Shown here: positions 27,370-35,401 of the stretch, in pieces
Numbering within the stretch: position 1 is the stretch's first letter
Layout of the letters: each line of letters opens with the position of its first letter
DNA from: Methylocella tundrae
Lineage (GTDB): Bacteria; Pseudomonadota; Alphaproteobacteria; Rhizobiales; Beijerinckiaceae
Direction: 5' to 3'
Assembly: GCF_901905185.1 (NCBI RefSeq)
Contig: NZ_CABFMQ020000085.1
Coordinates: 1 to 51,927, forward strand
Length of the DNA: 51,927 bases
Program-made: the position numbers and the translations under genes
Notes under the pieces: model-generated
What the model was told of the DNA's origin: nothing
The model's input: only the letters and a program-made list of their open reading frames with translations
Database searches by the model: none

Positions 27370-28602
27370 TCAGCGGATAGCGGCGCGACTTTGAGCGGAA
27401 ATGTAAGCGTCGATCTCGTCGGGATCGAACAGGCCGCCGTCAAAGAAGCCATCGGGGCCGAGCGTCAGGCTCGCGCCCGCCGAGCCGACCGGGGTGGCTG
27501 CTCCGAGCGCCCCCTCAACCTTTGCGTTCGCCCCGGGCAGCGCCACTCCGAGCGGCTTCAGCGCCGAGCGGTAAAGGTCGGGACGGTAGGTCTCCCGCGC
27601 GACCGCCTCTTTGGACTTGTCGTGGCTCACCTGTCCCCAGCGCACCATCTGCGTGTAGAACCAGAGCGCATGGCTTTTCCAGGGAAAGGTCGCGGCCTTT
27701 GCGAACGGAATGAAAAAATCATCCACGGCCAGGATGTCGCCGCCAGCGCGAATGCGGCCTGAGAGCGCGGGCGTCATCCAGTCCGCCGGCCTCGCAAGAA
27801 AGGCGGGACCGGCGATCAGCGAGGCCAGTTCTTCCCGGTTTGCCGCGTCGCCGCACCAGCGCGCCGCCTGATAGAGCGCTCGCAGCAAGGCGGCAAGCGC
27901 CTCGGGATTGGCCTCCGCCCAGCGCGCCTCAACGCCCAAAACCTTTTCGGGGCTGGACTTCCAGATGGCCGCCTTGACGGTGACGATGCGTCCGTAACCC
28001 AGAATGTCCGCCGCGGTGTTCCACGGCTCGCCGACGCAATAGCCGTCAATGCCGCCGGCGCCGATCGCATCCAGCATCAGCGGCGGCGGCACGACGACGA
28101 TCTCGACATCGCGATCGGGCTCGACGCCACAGGCCGCAAGCCAGTAGCGCAACTCGTAATTGTGCCCCGAGTGCGGATGAACGACGGCGAAGCGTAACGG
28201 CGCGAGACCCTTCGCCGCTCGGCCCGCCAGCACCGCCTTCAGCGCGAGGCCGGATGACATTGGATCAAGATCGGCTCTTGCGCCATGCGCTTCCATAGCC
28301 CTCCAAAGCGTATTCGAAACCGTGACGGCGTTGCCTCCAAGGCCAAGCGCCATGGGCGCTATCGTGCGTGAGGCGAGCGGCGTTAATCCGAGATTGCTGG
28401 CGATCGGCATCGGCGCCAGCATGTGCGCCACCTGAAAATGGCCGACGGCCAGACGATCGCGGATGTTCGCCCATGACGTTTCGCGCATGAGGACCAAATC
28501 GACGCCTTCCGCCGCAGCAAAACCCTTCTCTTTTGCCGCGACAAGGAGCGCGCTGTCGAGCAAAGGCATGAAACCAGCCGTGATTTGATGAGCCTGGCTC
28601 AT
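27370..28602 (-). CDS. nasS: NasS, cytoplasmic nitrate sensor (NrtA/CmpA-like fold)
   Basis: A 410-residue protein is related to nitrate-binding proteins NrtA/CmpA (ITAGFMPLLDSALLVAAKEK, RETSWANIRDRLAVGHFQVA, HMLAPMPIASNLG, GYCVGEPWNTAAD). It begins directly at the binding domain with no signal peptide or lipobox, and no NrtBC permease genes follow. That makes it the cytosolic sensor NasS. In known systems NasS holds NasT when nitrate is absent and releases it when nitrate or nitrite binds. It overlaps the nasT stop by four bases, so both are made together in near-equal amounts. Confidence 0.9.
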   Translation of the reverse strand: MSQAHQITAGFMPLLDSALLVAAKEKGFAAAEGVDLVLMRETSWANIRDRLAVGHFQVAHMLAPMPIASNLGLTPLASRTIAPMALGLGGNAVTVSNTLWRAMEAHGARADLDPMSSGLALKAVLAGRAAKGLAPLRFAVVHPHSGHNYELRYWLAACGVEPDRDVEIVVVPPPLMLDAIGAGGIDGYCVGEPWNTAADILGYGRIVTVKAAIWKSSPEKVLGVEARWAEANPEALAALLRALYQAARWCGDAANREELASLIAGPAFLARPADWMTPALSGRIRAGGDILAVDDFFIPFAKAATFPWKSHALWFYTQMVRWGQVSHDKSKEAVARETYRPDLYRSALKPLGVALPGANAKVEGALGAATPVGSAGASLTLGPDGFFDGGLFDPDEIDAYISAQSRAAIR

Positions 28603-29201
28603 GGTTTCTCTCCGGGTCCGAGCAGCGCCGCGGCGGTCACAAGGCTTTGGGCGATCTCCACCATCTTGCGGTTCTGGTTCATCGCGGTCTTTCGCAAGAG
28701 CGCATAGGCCGCCTCCTCCGACAGTCCATTTGACTTGATGAGGATTCCCTTGGCGCGCTCGATCAGCTTGCGGTCTTCAAGCTCGCTGCGGGCTTCCTCG
28801 AGTTCGCGAGTGAGGCGGGAAAAAGCGTTGAACCGGCTGATCGCCATGTGAAGGATCGGCTTGACGCGTTCCTGCTTAAGACCGTCGACCACATAGGCGG
28901 ACACGCCGGCGTCGACAGCCGCCTCTATCTCCGCGTGATCGGAGCGGTCCACGAACATGGCGATCGGCCGTTTCACGGCGCGCGAGAGCTGGAACATGTT
29001 CTCCAGCATGTCCCGATTGGGATTTTCGAGGTCGATGACGATGACGTCGGGATTGATCTCGGCGATCCGCCTCGCAATCCCGTCGATGTCATGAATGACC
29101 GTCACATTGTCATGGCCCGCTTCACGCAGGCCGGCCTCTATGATCGAGGCGCGAATGCGATTCGCGTCGATAACCAGAATGCGAAGAAATTTCGATGCCA
29201 T
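28599..29201 (-). CDS. nasT: NasT, ANTAR-domain antiterminator
   Basis: The protein is 200 residues from ATG 29201; the 90 upstream in-frame codons lack family character. Residues 1-120 form a receiver-like domain (LRILVIDANRIRASIIEAGL, D57 in VIDLEN). The usual conserved lysine region reads AYVVDGL, as expected for NasT, which is controlled by NasS binding and not by a phosphorylation relay. Residues 130-190 form the ANTAR RNA-binding domain (LEDRKLIERAKGILIKSNGL, SEEAAYALLRKTAM). It should bind the P1-P2 leader at 27131-27169. It is the first gene of a leftward nasT-nasS pair. Confidence 0.93.
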   Translation of the reverse strand: MASKFLRILVIDANRIRASIIEAGLREAGHDNVTVIHDIDGIARRIAEINPDVIVIDLENPNRDMLENMFQLSRAVKRPIAMFVDRSDHAEIEAAVDAGVSAYVVDGLKQERVKPILHMAISRFNAFSRLTRELEEARSELEDRKLIERAKGILIKSNGLSEEAAYALLRKTAMNQNRKMVEIAQSLVTAAALLGPGEKP

Positions 29202-29425
29202 CGCCAGATTTTGCGCAAGCTGATGATTTGCGCAATGCCGCAAGTTATAAATCGCACCCTTTGACCCTGGGACAGAATGGACCTGAAGCGGGTCTATTGC
29301 CGTCAACGGCCTGGCCGGAGGCCGATAACCGACGCTGGCGCCGCCACCGGCAGGCGTCACGGCAAAAGGGACGCCTTGTCCGGCGTCCCTATCGCTATCT
29401 TTGCACATGCCGACCGGTGCGGGGC

Positions 29426-29764
29426 CTAGTTTGAGAGCGCCGTCTTGTGCACGAGCACGTGGTCGTTCCACCGGCTGATCTCGACGGCTTCGGCCTGGGC
29501 GCCGGCGCCGCGAGGCGTCGAGAAAGTGACGCTCTGGCCGGGCGCGAGCACGCTCTCGACGCGCACCGGCGCTCCGTCCTCGCCATCCTGCGCAAGCGTG
29601 GCGACGACGTGGAAACCATCGCGCTCCACCGTGTAGTAGGCGACGCCGGACAAACCGCCGAGATCGATGGCCTGGCTCTGGATCGGTTTTAGTCCCTCGG
29701 CCTCGACTGCGCTGAGAGAGGCAAGCGCAAACGCGGCCGCTGCGAGTGTTCGATAAAAGTTCAT
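29426..29764 (-). CDS. Small secreted protein of unknown function
   Basis: The protein is 112 residues from ATG 29764 (AAGGA upstream; an ATG six codons earlier is less likely). A signal peptide MNFYRTLAAAAFALASLSAV ends near AEA. The mature part (LKPIQSQAIDLGGLSGVAYY, later RVESVLAPGQSVTFSTPRG) looks like a small beta-rich periplasmic domain without cysteines or metal motifs. It is transcribed divergently from the LysR gene at 29876 with about 110 bases between starts, the classic arrangement of a LysR target, so regulation by that LysR is likely (inference). No family recognised. Confidence 0.7.
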   Translation of the reverse strand: MNFYRTLAAAAFALASLSAVEAEGLKPIQSQAIDLGGLSGVAYYTVERDGFHVVATLAQDGEDGAPVRVESVLAPGQSVTFSTPRGAGAQAEAVEISRWNDHVLVHKTALSN

Positions 29765-29875
29765 GATCAAATCCTTCATCATCTGATTTTGCTTGGCGCC
29801 GGGCTCAAAACCCGGACATCCGCCGTTGACAGACAGATGCTATCCGCCACATCATTAGTCAAATGGATCGGATCA

Positions 29876-30826
29876 ATGATGGCCATCGATTATAGTAATT
29901 TAGCGCGCCTCGATCTTAATCTGCTTGTCGCCCTCGACGCGCTGCTTTCGGAGCGCAGCGTCACCCGCGCCGCCGCGCGCATCGGCATTGGACAATCGGC
30001 GATGAGCCACAATCTCGCGCGTCTTCGCGCGCTGTTTGGCGACGAACTCCTGACGCGCGCGCCGGACGGCATGCGCCCGACGCCCCGCGCTCTCGGACTC
30101 ATCGATCCTGTGCGGGTCGCGCTCTCCCAAATCGAGGCGCTGGTGTCGCGGGAGCAGTCCTTTGATCCACGCACCGCCGATCGCGTGTTTCGCATCGGGC
30201 TGCCGGATAGCGTCGAAGTGCTCATCGGCCCCGCGCTCCTCGCCTATCTTTGCAAAACGGCGCCGGGCGTCAGGCTGCGGCTGCATAGCATCGACTCGTC
30301 GCAGATCCTCGACAATCTCGACGCCGACCGCCTCGACATCGCGTTCGGGATCGGTTCATTCGCGGAAGGGCAGACGCACCATAAGCAACGGCCGCTCTTC
30401 ACCGAAACATATTTATGCATGTTCAACGCCGCGCTGGTGGGACTGTCGCCGCCGATCTCGCTCGACGATTACGTCCGGCTGCCGCATGTGCTGACGAGCC
30501 TGCGGCCCGGCGAGCATGGGGTCGTGGACGACGCGCTTTCAAAGCTCGGGCTCAAGCGCACAATCGTCCTGACGACGCCGCGCTTCATCGCGGTGCCGTT
30601 CCTTGTGCGCGGCGCGCCGGTGGTCACAACCATGCATGCGCGTCTGGCGCGTTTCTTCGCCGAAACCCTCGGCCTGACGCTCAGCCCACCGCCGGTAGAA
30701 CTGCCGGAAATATCCATCTCCCTGCTTTGGCACGCCTCGTATGATCACGATCCAGCGCATATGTGGCTGCGCCAGACCGTCGGGCGTCTCGCGGTCGAGT
30801 CGGCGAAAGATCAAGGCGCGGCCTGA
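29876..30826 (+). CDS. LysR-family transcriptional regulator (NodD/PcpR-like)
   Basis: The protein is 316 residues from ATG 29876 (GGATCGGA upstream; ATG 29879 is nearly equivalent). The N-terminal winged helix LARLDLNLLVALDALLSERS, then VTRAAARIGIGQSAMSHNLA, RLRALFGDELLTRAPDGM and RPTPRAL, is typical of the NodD/NahR branch. A co-inducer-binding LysR substrate domain follows (residues 95-300), including FRIGLPDSVEVLIGPALLAY. The ligand is unknown. It is divergent from the small secreted gene at 29426-29764, its most likely target. Confidence 0.92.
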   Translation: MMAIDYSNLARLDLNLLVALDALLSERSVTRAAARIGIGQSAMSHNLARLRALFGDELLTRAPDGMRPTPRALGLIDPVRVALSQIEALVSREQSFDPRTADRVFRIGLPDSVEVLIGPALLAYLCKTAPGVRLRLHSIDSSQILDNLDADRLDIAFGIGSFAEGQTHHKQRPLFTETYLCMFNAALVGLSPPISLDDYVRLPHVLTSLRPGEHGVVDDALSKLGLKRTIVLTTPRFIAVPFLVRGAPVVTTMHARLARFFAETLGLTLSPPPVELPEISISLLWHASYDHDPAHMWLRQTVGRLAVESAKDQGAA

Positions 30827-30976
30827 CGCTTTTGAGGCGGCGATGGCCCCAGCCAGGCGCATGGCGCCGCGGCGCCGCCTGTAGCCGCATTCGCGGAAAA
30901 CATCTTGGAGGGCATATCCGACCGTGCTTTGATCAGGGCCGCCAGGAATGGCCGGTCACGATGCGAGGAAAACGAG

Positions 30977-31153
30977 ATGAACGGCAGCCGCTATTACGGG
31001 GTCCGGGTCGAGGGAGCCAAATATGGAATTGGCTTCGGCTCGGCGCTGGCCATCACGATTTCATATTCGGCGAACCACTCGATCCTGTGGGCGATCATCG
31101 ACGGAATTCTGGGCTGGCTCTACGTGGTCTATTTTGCGCTTTTCCGTGGGTGA
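30977..31153 (+). CDS. Small inner-membrane protein
   Basis: A 58-residue protein starts at ATG 30977; a start 24 codons earlier would add a basic segment unlike the rest. After a polar start (NGSRYYGVRVEGAKYGIGFG) it has one or two hydrophobic helices (SALAITISYS and ILGWLYVVYFAL) around NHSILWAIIDG. Short membrane proteins with this GFGSALAITISY...ILWAIxxGxLGWxYVxY pattern are common in proteobacteria but have no assigned role. Confidence 0.7.
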   Translation: MNGSRYYGVRVEGAKYGIGFGSALAITISYSANHSILWAIIDGILGWLYVVYFALFRG

Positions 31154-31299
31154 TCGACGAATGAAGGTCAGACCAGCCACGTCTTGCACATTTTGACCGA
31201 TGAATCGCGCGGAGGCGCGAGATGGCCATTGGCGAACGACAAAAGGACGAGGATCAATTCCTCGCCTCACGCGCGGAGGCCGTCCATGGCTCCGCGCGG

Positions 31300-31524
31300 C
31301 TATGCCTTTTTGAGGAATTCGGTTTTGAGCACGAGTCCTTTCACCTGCTTCGTGCTGCACTCGATTTCGCCGGGGGCGTCCGTCAGCCGAATGTTCCTGA
31401 CCAAAGTCCCGCGCTTCAGCGTCTCGGACGTGCCTTTGACCTTCAAATCCTTAATAAGCGTCACGTCGTCGCCGTCGGCGAGCCTCGCTCCATTGCTATC
31501 CTTCACGATGATCTCGTCTGTCAC
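31300..31524 (-). CDS. PhnA/YjdM-family protein lacking the zinc ribbon
   Basis: The protein is 74 residues from GTG 31524, preceded by AGGAGAGG six bases away. The sequence VKDSNGARLADGDDVTLIKD followed by LKVKGTSETLKRGT and VRNIRLTD is the C-terminal PhnA/YjdM domain. The N-terminal zinc ribbon with its CxxC pairs, present in the 110-residue E. coli protein, is absent; short forms like this exist in alphaproteobacteria. Despite the name, a role in phosphonate use is not established. It stands alone between rightward genes. Confidence 0.85.
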   Translation of the reverse strand: MTDEIIVKDSNGARLADGDDVTLIKDLKVKGTSETLKRGTLVRNIRLTDAPGEIECSTKQVKGLVLKTEFLKKA

Positions 31525-31802
31525 GTCGTTCCTCTCCTGGCGCATGTGCGGCGCGCACGCCCGCTCCTTATAAATCATAAGGACGGACATTCCATCTTCT
31601 CCTGTGCAGGCTGCCGGTCGCCTCGAGGCTCCGGCGTCGGGATCGAGGCGTCCGTCGCCGGCGGCGACGCGACTTTCCGCATAATGCGTCGTCTCCCGCC
31701 TGTGCGGCTGCCAGACGCGCACCGAAAGTTTAGATTACTTATAATAAGCAAGATAATACCTTATAATTAAAGTGCATCTTTGTACACGTCCCTATTATAA
31801 TG

Positions 31803-31819
31803 ATTCTAAAGTTTCGAAT
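31803..31819. promoter_or_regulatory. Palindrome upstream of the iron-uptake group, candidate iron-responsive operator
   Basis: ATTCTAAAGTTTCGAAT is a 17-base near-palindrome (ATTC-AAA-centre-TTT-GAAT, one mismatched pair) about 80 bases before the ATG at 31901, in AT-rich DNA. Its size and composition resemble Irr/Fur-type boxes of alphaproteobacteria (TTTAGAA-N3-TTCTAAA), but the match is loose. Confidence 0.4.
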
Positions 31820-31900
31820 GTTTATTGCGGGGGCGTTTTATTTACGCTTATCACACTGCAGCGGTGCGACATTGACTGCTCGGACCGGCGGGACTCTTCC

Positions 31901-32848
31901 ATGCGTAACCTTCATTTGTACCTGCGCGCCGGCACGGCCCGGATAAATCCCTTCCTCCTGGCGGCCTTGACCTGTTCGCATGCCCTGCCCGCGCGCGCCG
32001 CTGATGCGCCCGCCCTGACGCAGGGGGGCGCCCCGACTGCGATCGACGCCTTTCATGAGCTTGAGACCAAGTATATTTTCGGGTTCACCGAGGGCAGCGA
32101 CATTGGCGAAGAAGGCGAAAGAGCTATCGAATTCGAGACGACGGGCTCCTTCGCGATGCGCGGCGGATCGTTTTCCGCCATCGAGCAGGAGATCGAGTTC
32201 GAAAGCGTGCCGACGCAGTTTTTCGGTTATGAGTTGAGCGCTCATGGCCTGTTGCAGTCGGTCAACAATGTGAACGGCCTCGACAATTTTCATAACTTCA
32301 ACTTCAGCGGCCTTTCGGCGGAATTTAGATTTCTTCTCGTCGATCGCGGCCCCGCCTCGCCGTTCGGCTTGACCGTAACCGTCGCGCCCGAATGGGCTCG
32401 CGTTAACGACGTCAGCGGCGCGGTCATGACAGATTTCAGCGCAGCCTTCAGACTGATCGCCGACACCGAACTCATTCCCAATCGACTCTACGCCGCCGCC
32501 AATCTGATCTATGAGCCCGACGTCGCCAGGGCCTACGGCGAAACCTTCTGGCAGCGAAGTTCCGATCTCGGCATGACGGCGGCGATGTCATATCGCGTCA
32601 CTCCGAAAGTGACGCTTGGCGGCGAACTGCAATATTATCGCGCCTTCGACGGCCTCGGCATGCAATCCTTCCTCGGCAACGCTCTCTACATAGGTCCGAC
32701 ATTGCATATCCAGTTCACTAGCAAGATCATGCTGGCGGCGGCGTTTTCGACGGAGGTCTCAGGCCATGCGATTGGCGAGGGCCGCTCTTTGGACCTCACA
32801 AACTTCCAGCGCAGGCTCGCCAACCTCAAGCTCGAAATCGAGTTCTAA
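31901..32848 (+). CDS. Putative outer-membrane beta-barrel protein of the iron-uptake group
   Basis: The protein is 315 residues from ATG 31901; an upstream in-frame ATG at 31772 would give an unlikely leader. A signal peptide (FLLAALTCSHALPARAADA) precedes a mature part with many alternating-polarity strands separated by polar turns and a C terminus LANLKLEIEF ending in phenylalanine, the mark of outer-membrane barrels. Segments such as FGYELSAHGLLQSVNN and LTVTVAPEWARVNDVSGAVM look like transmembrane strands. It precedes the cupredoxin and FTR1 permease genes on the same strand, so it may be their outer-membrane component or a metal-stress sensor. No named family was assigned. Confidence 0.65.
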   Translation: MRNLHLYLRAGTARINPFLLAALTCSHALPARAADAPALTQGGAPTAIDAFHELETKYIFGFTEGSDIGEEGERAIEFETTGSFAMRGGSFSAIEQEIEFESVPTQFFGYELSAHGLLQSVNNVNGLDNFHNFNFSGLSAEFRFLLVDRGPASPFGLTVTVAPEWARVNDVSGAVMTDFSAAFRLIADTELIPNRLYAAANLIYEPDVARAYGETFWQRSSDLGMTAAMSYRVTPKVTLGGELQYYRAFDGLGMQSFLGNALYIGPTLHIQFTSKIMLAAAFSTEVSGHAIGEGRSLDLTNFQRRLANLKLEIEF

Positions 32849-33011
32849 AGCGCGATGCCGAAAGCGGCCAACTTTCTGGACAAACATCATGTGTTATAAC
32901 AAAGGCTTACCGAGCAGCGATGCGATTTCGCTTAAACGCATTCTGCTCCAGGACGGCGTTGCCGCAGTCATATTCCAGCGGCGACGCCGCCGCAATTGCA
33001 GGAGTTGAGAG

Positions 33012-33374
33012 ATGAAGCCGTCTGCTTCGAGAAGATCGACAATGAGCGCAGGCGCGCTGGCGATTTGCTTCCTCGCCGCCGGTTGGACCGCCGCGGTCCG
33101 CGCCGAAGACGCCGCGACGGTGCGCCTGTCGCTCAAGGATCACCGGTTCCAGCCCGCGGAGGCGCATGCGCCCGCTGGCAAGCCGATAACAATCGAAATC
33201 AAAAACCTCGACGCGACGCCCGCCGAATTCGAAAGCAAAACACTGCGCGTCGAGAAAGTCGTCGCGGGCGGTGGTGTGATCACCCTCCAGATTCGCCCGC
33301 TCGCGCCGGGACGGTACAGATTTTTTGACGACTACCATGAAGACACGACCGAAGGCTTCCTGGTCGTTCAGTGA
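33012..33374 (+). CDS. Periplasmic cupredoxin-like protein associated with FTR1 iron uptake
   Basis: A 120-residue protein has a signal peptide ending near VRAEDAA and a single cupredoxin-like domain: LSLKDHRFQPAEAHAPAGKP, ITIEIKNLDATPAEFESKTL and PLAPGRYRFFDDYHEDTTEG. No Cys-His-Met type 1 copper set is visible. His and acidic residues (DDYHED) may bind iron instead, as in EfeO/FtrB-like domains. The downstream FTR1 gene starts 11 bases after its stop, so the two almost certainly work together, this protein presenting or oxidising iron in the periplasm. Confidence 0.85.
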   Translation: MKPSASRRSTMSAGALAICFLAAGWTAAVRAEDAATVRLSLKDHRFQPAEAHAPAGKPITIEIKNLDATPAEFESKTLRVEKVVAGGGVITLQIRPLAPGRYRFFDDYHEDTTEGFLVVQ

Positions 33375-33384
33375 GAAGGCTCCG

Positions 33385-34218
33385 ATGCTTGGCGCGTTGA
33401 TTATCGTTTTCCGGGAAGTCATCGAGGCCGGGATTATCGTCGGCATCCTGCTTGCCGTGACAAGGGGCGTGCCTCGCCGGGGCCGATGGATCGCCGCAGG
33501 CATCGCGGCCGGCGTCACTGGGGCGGGTCTCCTTGCGGTCTTCGCCGACCAGATCTCGAATGCTTTGGCCGGCGTCGGTCAGGAACTGTTCAACGCCAGC
33601 GTTCTCGCCGTCGCCGTCATCATGCTGGCTTGGCACAACATCTGGATGGCCCGGCATGGGCGCGAACTTGCGGCGCAAATGAAAGAAATCGGCGCCGCCG
33701 CTGCGAAAGGTTCGCGCTCCCTCGCCGCGGTGGCGATCGTCGTCGCGGTCGCGGTGCTGCGGGAGGGCTCGGAGATCGTGCTGTTTCTTTATGGCATAGT
33801 GATCGCAGGCGGCGCGTCGATGTCCGGCCTCGTGGCTGGCGGGCTCGCCGGCCTTCTGCTTGGTTGCGGGGTCAGCGCTTTGACTTTTCTCGGCTTGATC
33901 AAGATTCCCGGCCGATACCTGTTCGGCGTGACAACCGTTCTCATCACTTTCCTCGCCGCCGGACTTGCCGCTCAGAGCGTCGTCTTCCTTCAGCAGGCCG
34001 GCGTCGCAACCGCTCTCGAAGGAACGGTCTGGAATACGTCCGCGATTCTGTCCGATAGCAGTTTGCTCGGGCGCGTTCTGCATACGCTCGTCGGCTACAC
34101 CGATCAGCCTTCGGGAATGCAGCTTCTTGTTTACGCGATCACCCTCATCTTGATCTTCGGCCTTACGAAGGCGTTCCAACCGCACCCGCCAGCAAAGCGG
34201 CTGGGCGTCGCCGGATAA
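33385..34218 (+). CDS. FTR1/EfeU-family high-affinity iron permease
   Basis: The protein is 277 residues from ATG 33385 (GAGAAGG upstream). It is a membrane protein with about seven helices and two REXXE-type iron motifs: R10-E-V-I-E14 in IIVFREVIEAGIIVGILLA and REGSE in VAVLREGSEIVLFLYG near residue 130. Hydrophobic helices continue through VTTVLITFLAAGLAAQSVV. FTR1 proteins pass ferric iron generated by a partner oxidase into the cytoplasm. Here the partner is the cupredoxin encoded immediately upstream, and the fused multicopper oxidase of this window is unlikely to be a direct partner because it lies 17 kb away. Confidence 0.92.
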   Translation: MLGALIIVFREVIEAGIIVGILLAVTRGVPRRGRWIAAGIAAGVTGAGLLAVFADQISNALAGVGQELFNASVLAVAVIMLAWHNIWMARHGRELAAQMKEIGAAAAKGSRSLAAVAIVVAVAVLREGSEIVLFLYGIVIAGGASMSGLVAGGLAGLLLGCGVSALTFLGLIKIPGRYLFGVTTVLITFLAAGLAAQSVVFLQQAGVATALEGTVWNTSAILSDSSLLGRVLHTLVGYTDQPSGMQLLVYAITLILIFGLTKAFQPHPPAKRLGVAG

Positions 34219-34574
34219 GGTCGATTCCGAACGCAAATGGCTGAAGCAGCGCATATTTGCTTCAAACGCGCCTTTTGAGGACGCGGACCCAATGCTCGGC
34301 AATGACGAGCTTTTCACGGCCAGACCGGCCTCAGCGCGCCCTCAACGAAGCCATGACAGGCTTGGGGCGCCGTCGCTCCAGGGATCATGTAAAGGAGCCT
34401 CTTGCGGTAAGTTTCCGCGAAACGGAAACCATCCTCGCGTCCTCCGCCCATCTGAAGGCGCAGTCCAGGCAAAGGAAAGCGGAACAAAGAAAAGGGCGCC
34501 GCCGTTGTCAACTCGCGGGTATCGGCCATCCTGACCGATCCCATAAGGGCGTGGGACAACTCTGGGAGATCGCT
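34219..34574. other. 356-base gap between FTR1 and cupin genes
   Basis: No convincing gene is seen. Short frames on both strands have Arg-rich products without family resemblance. A small perfect palindrome GTTTCCG-CGAAA-CGGAAAC occurs near 34410. The right end holds the GGGAG ribosome-binding site of the cupin gene. Confidence 0.4.
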
Positions 34575-34970
34575 ATGACAACCTTGCGGCGCGCGGCGGC
34601 TTTAGTCGCTCTCCTGTTGCTCGGCTCTATACCCGCGGCGAGATCGGATGACGCGAAGTTCAAAGGCGCTGTATTGGACCAACAAGCCCTTGGAAGCCTG
34701 TCCGGCGAATACGCCATGAAGATGACGCTGCTCGAAATGGAGCCAGGCGCGGCAATTCCGGAGCATACTCACAAAGGGCCCGGCATGCGCTACGTGCTCG
34801 AGGGCGCAATCGCCATAGCCTGGAAAAACGGCAAGACGGAAATTTTCAAAGCGGGGTCCACCTATTTCGAGGCGCCCGGCTCCAGCCACCCGATGGGTCA
34901 GATGTCCGCTCGAAATGTGGCGGATGGCAAAACGCGTGTTCTCATCTTCGAAATCCTGCCGAAGCAATAG
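34575..34970 (+). CDS. Secreted cupin-domain protein
   Basis: The protein is 131 residues from ATG 34575; a longer upstream frame lacks family character. A signal peptide RRAAALVALLLLGSIPAARS precedes one cupin barrel: motif 1 PGAAIPEHTHKGPGMRYVLE with the metal-binding His pair and later Glu, and motif 2 GSTYFEAPGSSHPMGQMS with the third histidine. It is therefore a periplasmic metal-binding cupin, perhaps a small-molecule binder, isomerase or dioxygenase; the substrate is unknown. It stands 350 bases after FTR1 and may not share its transcript. Confidence 0.85.
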   Translation: MTTLRRAAALVALLLLGSIPAARSDDAKFKGAVLDQQALGSLSGEYAMKMTLLEMEPGAAIPEHTHKGPGMRYVLEGAIAIAWKNGKTEIFKAGSTYFEAPGSSHPMGQMSARNVADGKTRVLIFEILPKQ

Positions 34971-35401
34971 GGATGTGAAACAAGAGGTCTACGGCTGTTG
35001 TCCGCCGACAGCGTCCCCCCGGAACATTGCGCCGCCCAGAAGCGGGCTTACGGGCGCGATCGTGCTCTAACTTCTTGACGAAGACAGATTCAGACTTTCG
35101 CGTTTTGATATTGCCTGGGAGCCCAAATAGGAGGAGGATGGGGCTAACATTTCAATGTTTCAGACGCTAAGCAAAGAACATACAAGGCCTGATCTCTTTG
35201 ATTTTCAAGGCGCCCGTTATATTCACCTCGCAATAAAACGCGCCTTGCTTATACACTATCAATATTACTATTGTAATGATATAGTCTCGTCAACGGTTGC
35301 GGCTCTTCTCCTTCGACGAAAAAGTAACTGAACTGAGCCTCTCTAAACCCGAACTAAATCCAGCATTCTCAAAGAAATGTTACTGGAACGGAGTAGAGAA
35401 G
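34971..35401. promoter_or_regulatory. AT-rich region upstream of the protease-lipase gene
   Basis: These 431 bases hold no gene. The right half is AT-rich for this replicon and includes ATTAC-TATT-GTAAT (35264-35277), flanked by TATC and GATA, a likely operator or promoter element. GGAGTAGAGAAG directly precedes the ATG at 35402. An in-frame GTG-less extension from about 35297 exists but gives a poor N terminus. Confidence 0.45.

Noticed and set aside
27370..28602. NasS read as an ABC-transporter nitrate-binding protein (NrtA)
   Set aside because: There is no signal peptide, no permease or ATPase gene follows, and nasT overlaps it; the sensor role fits better.
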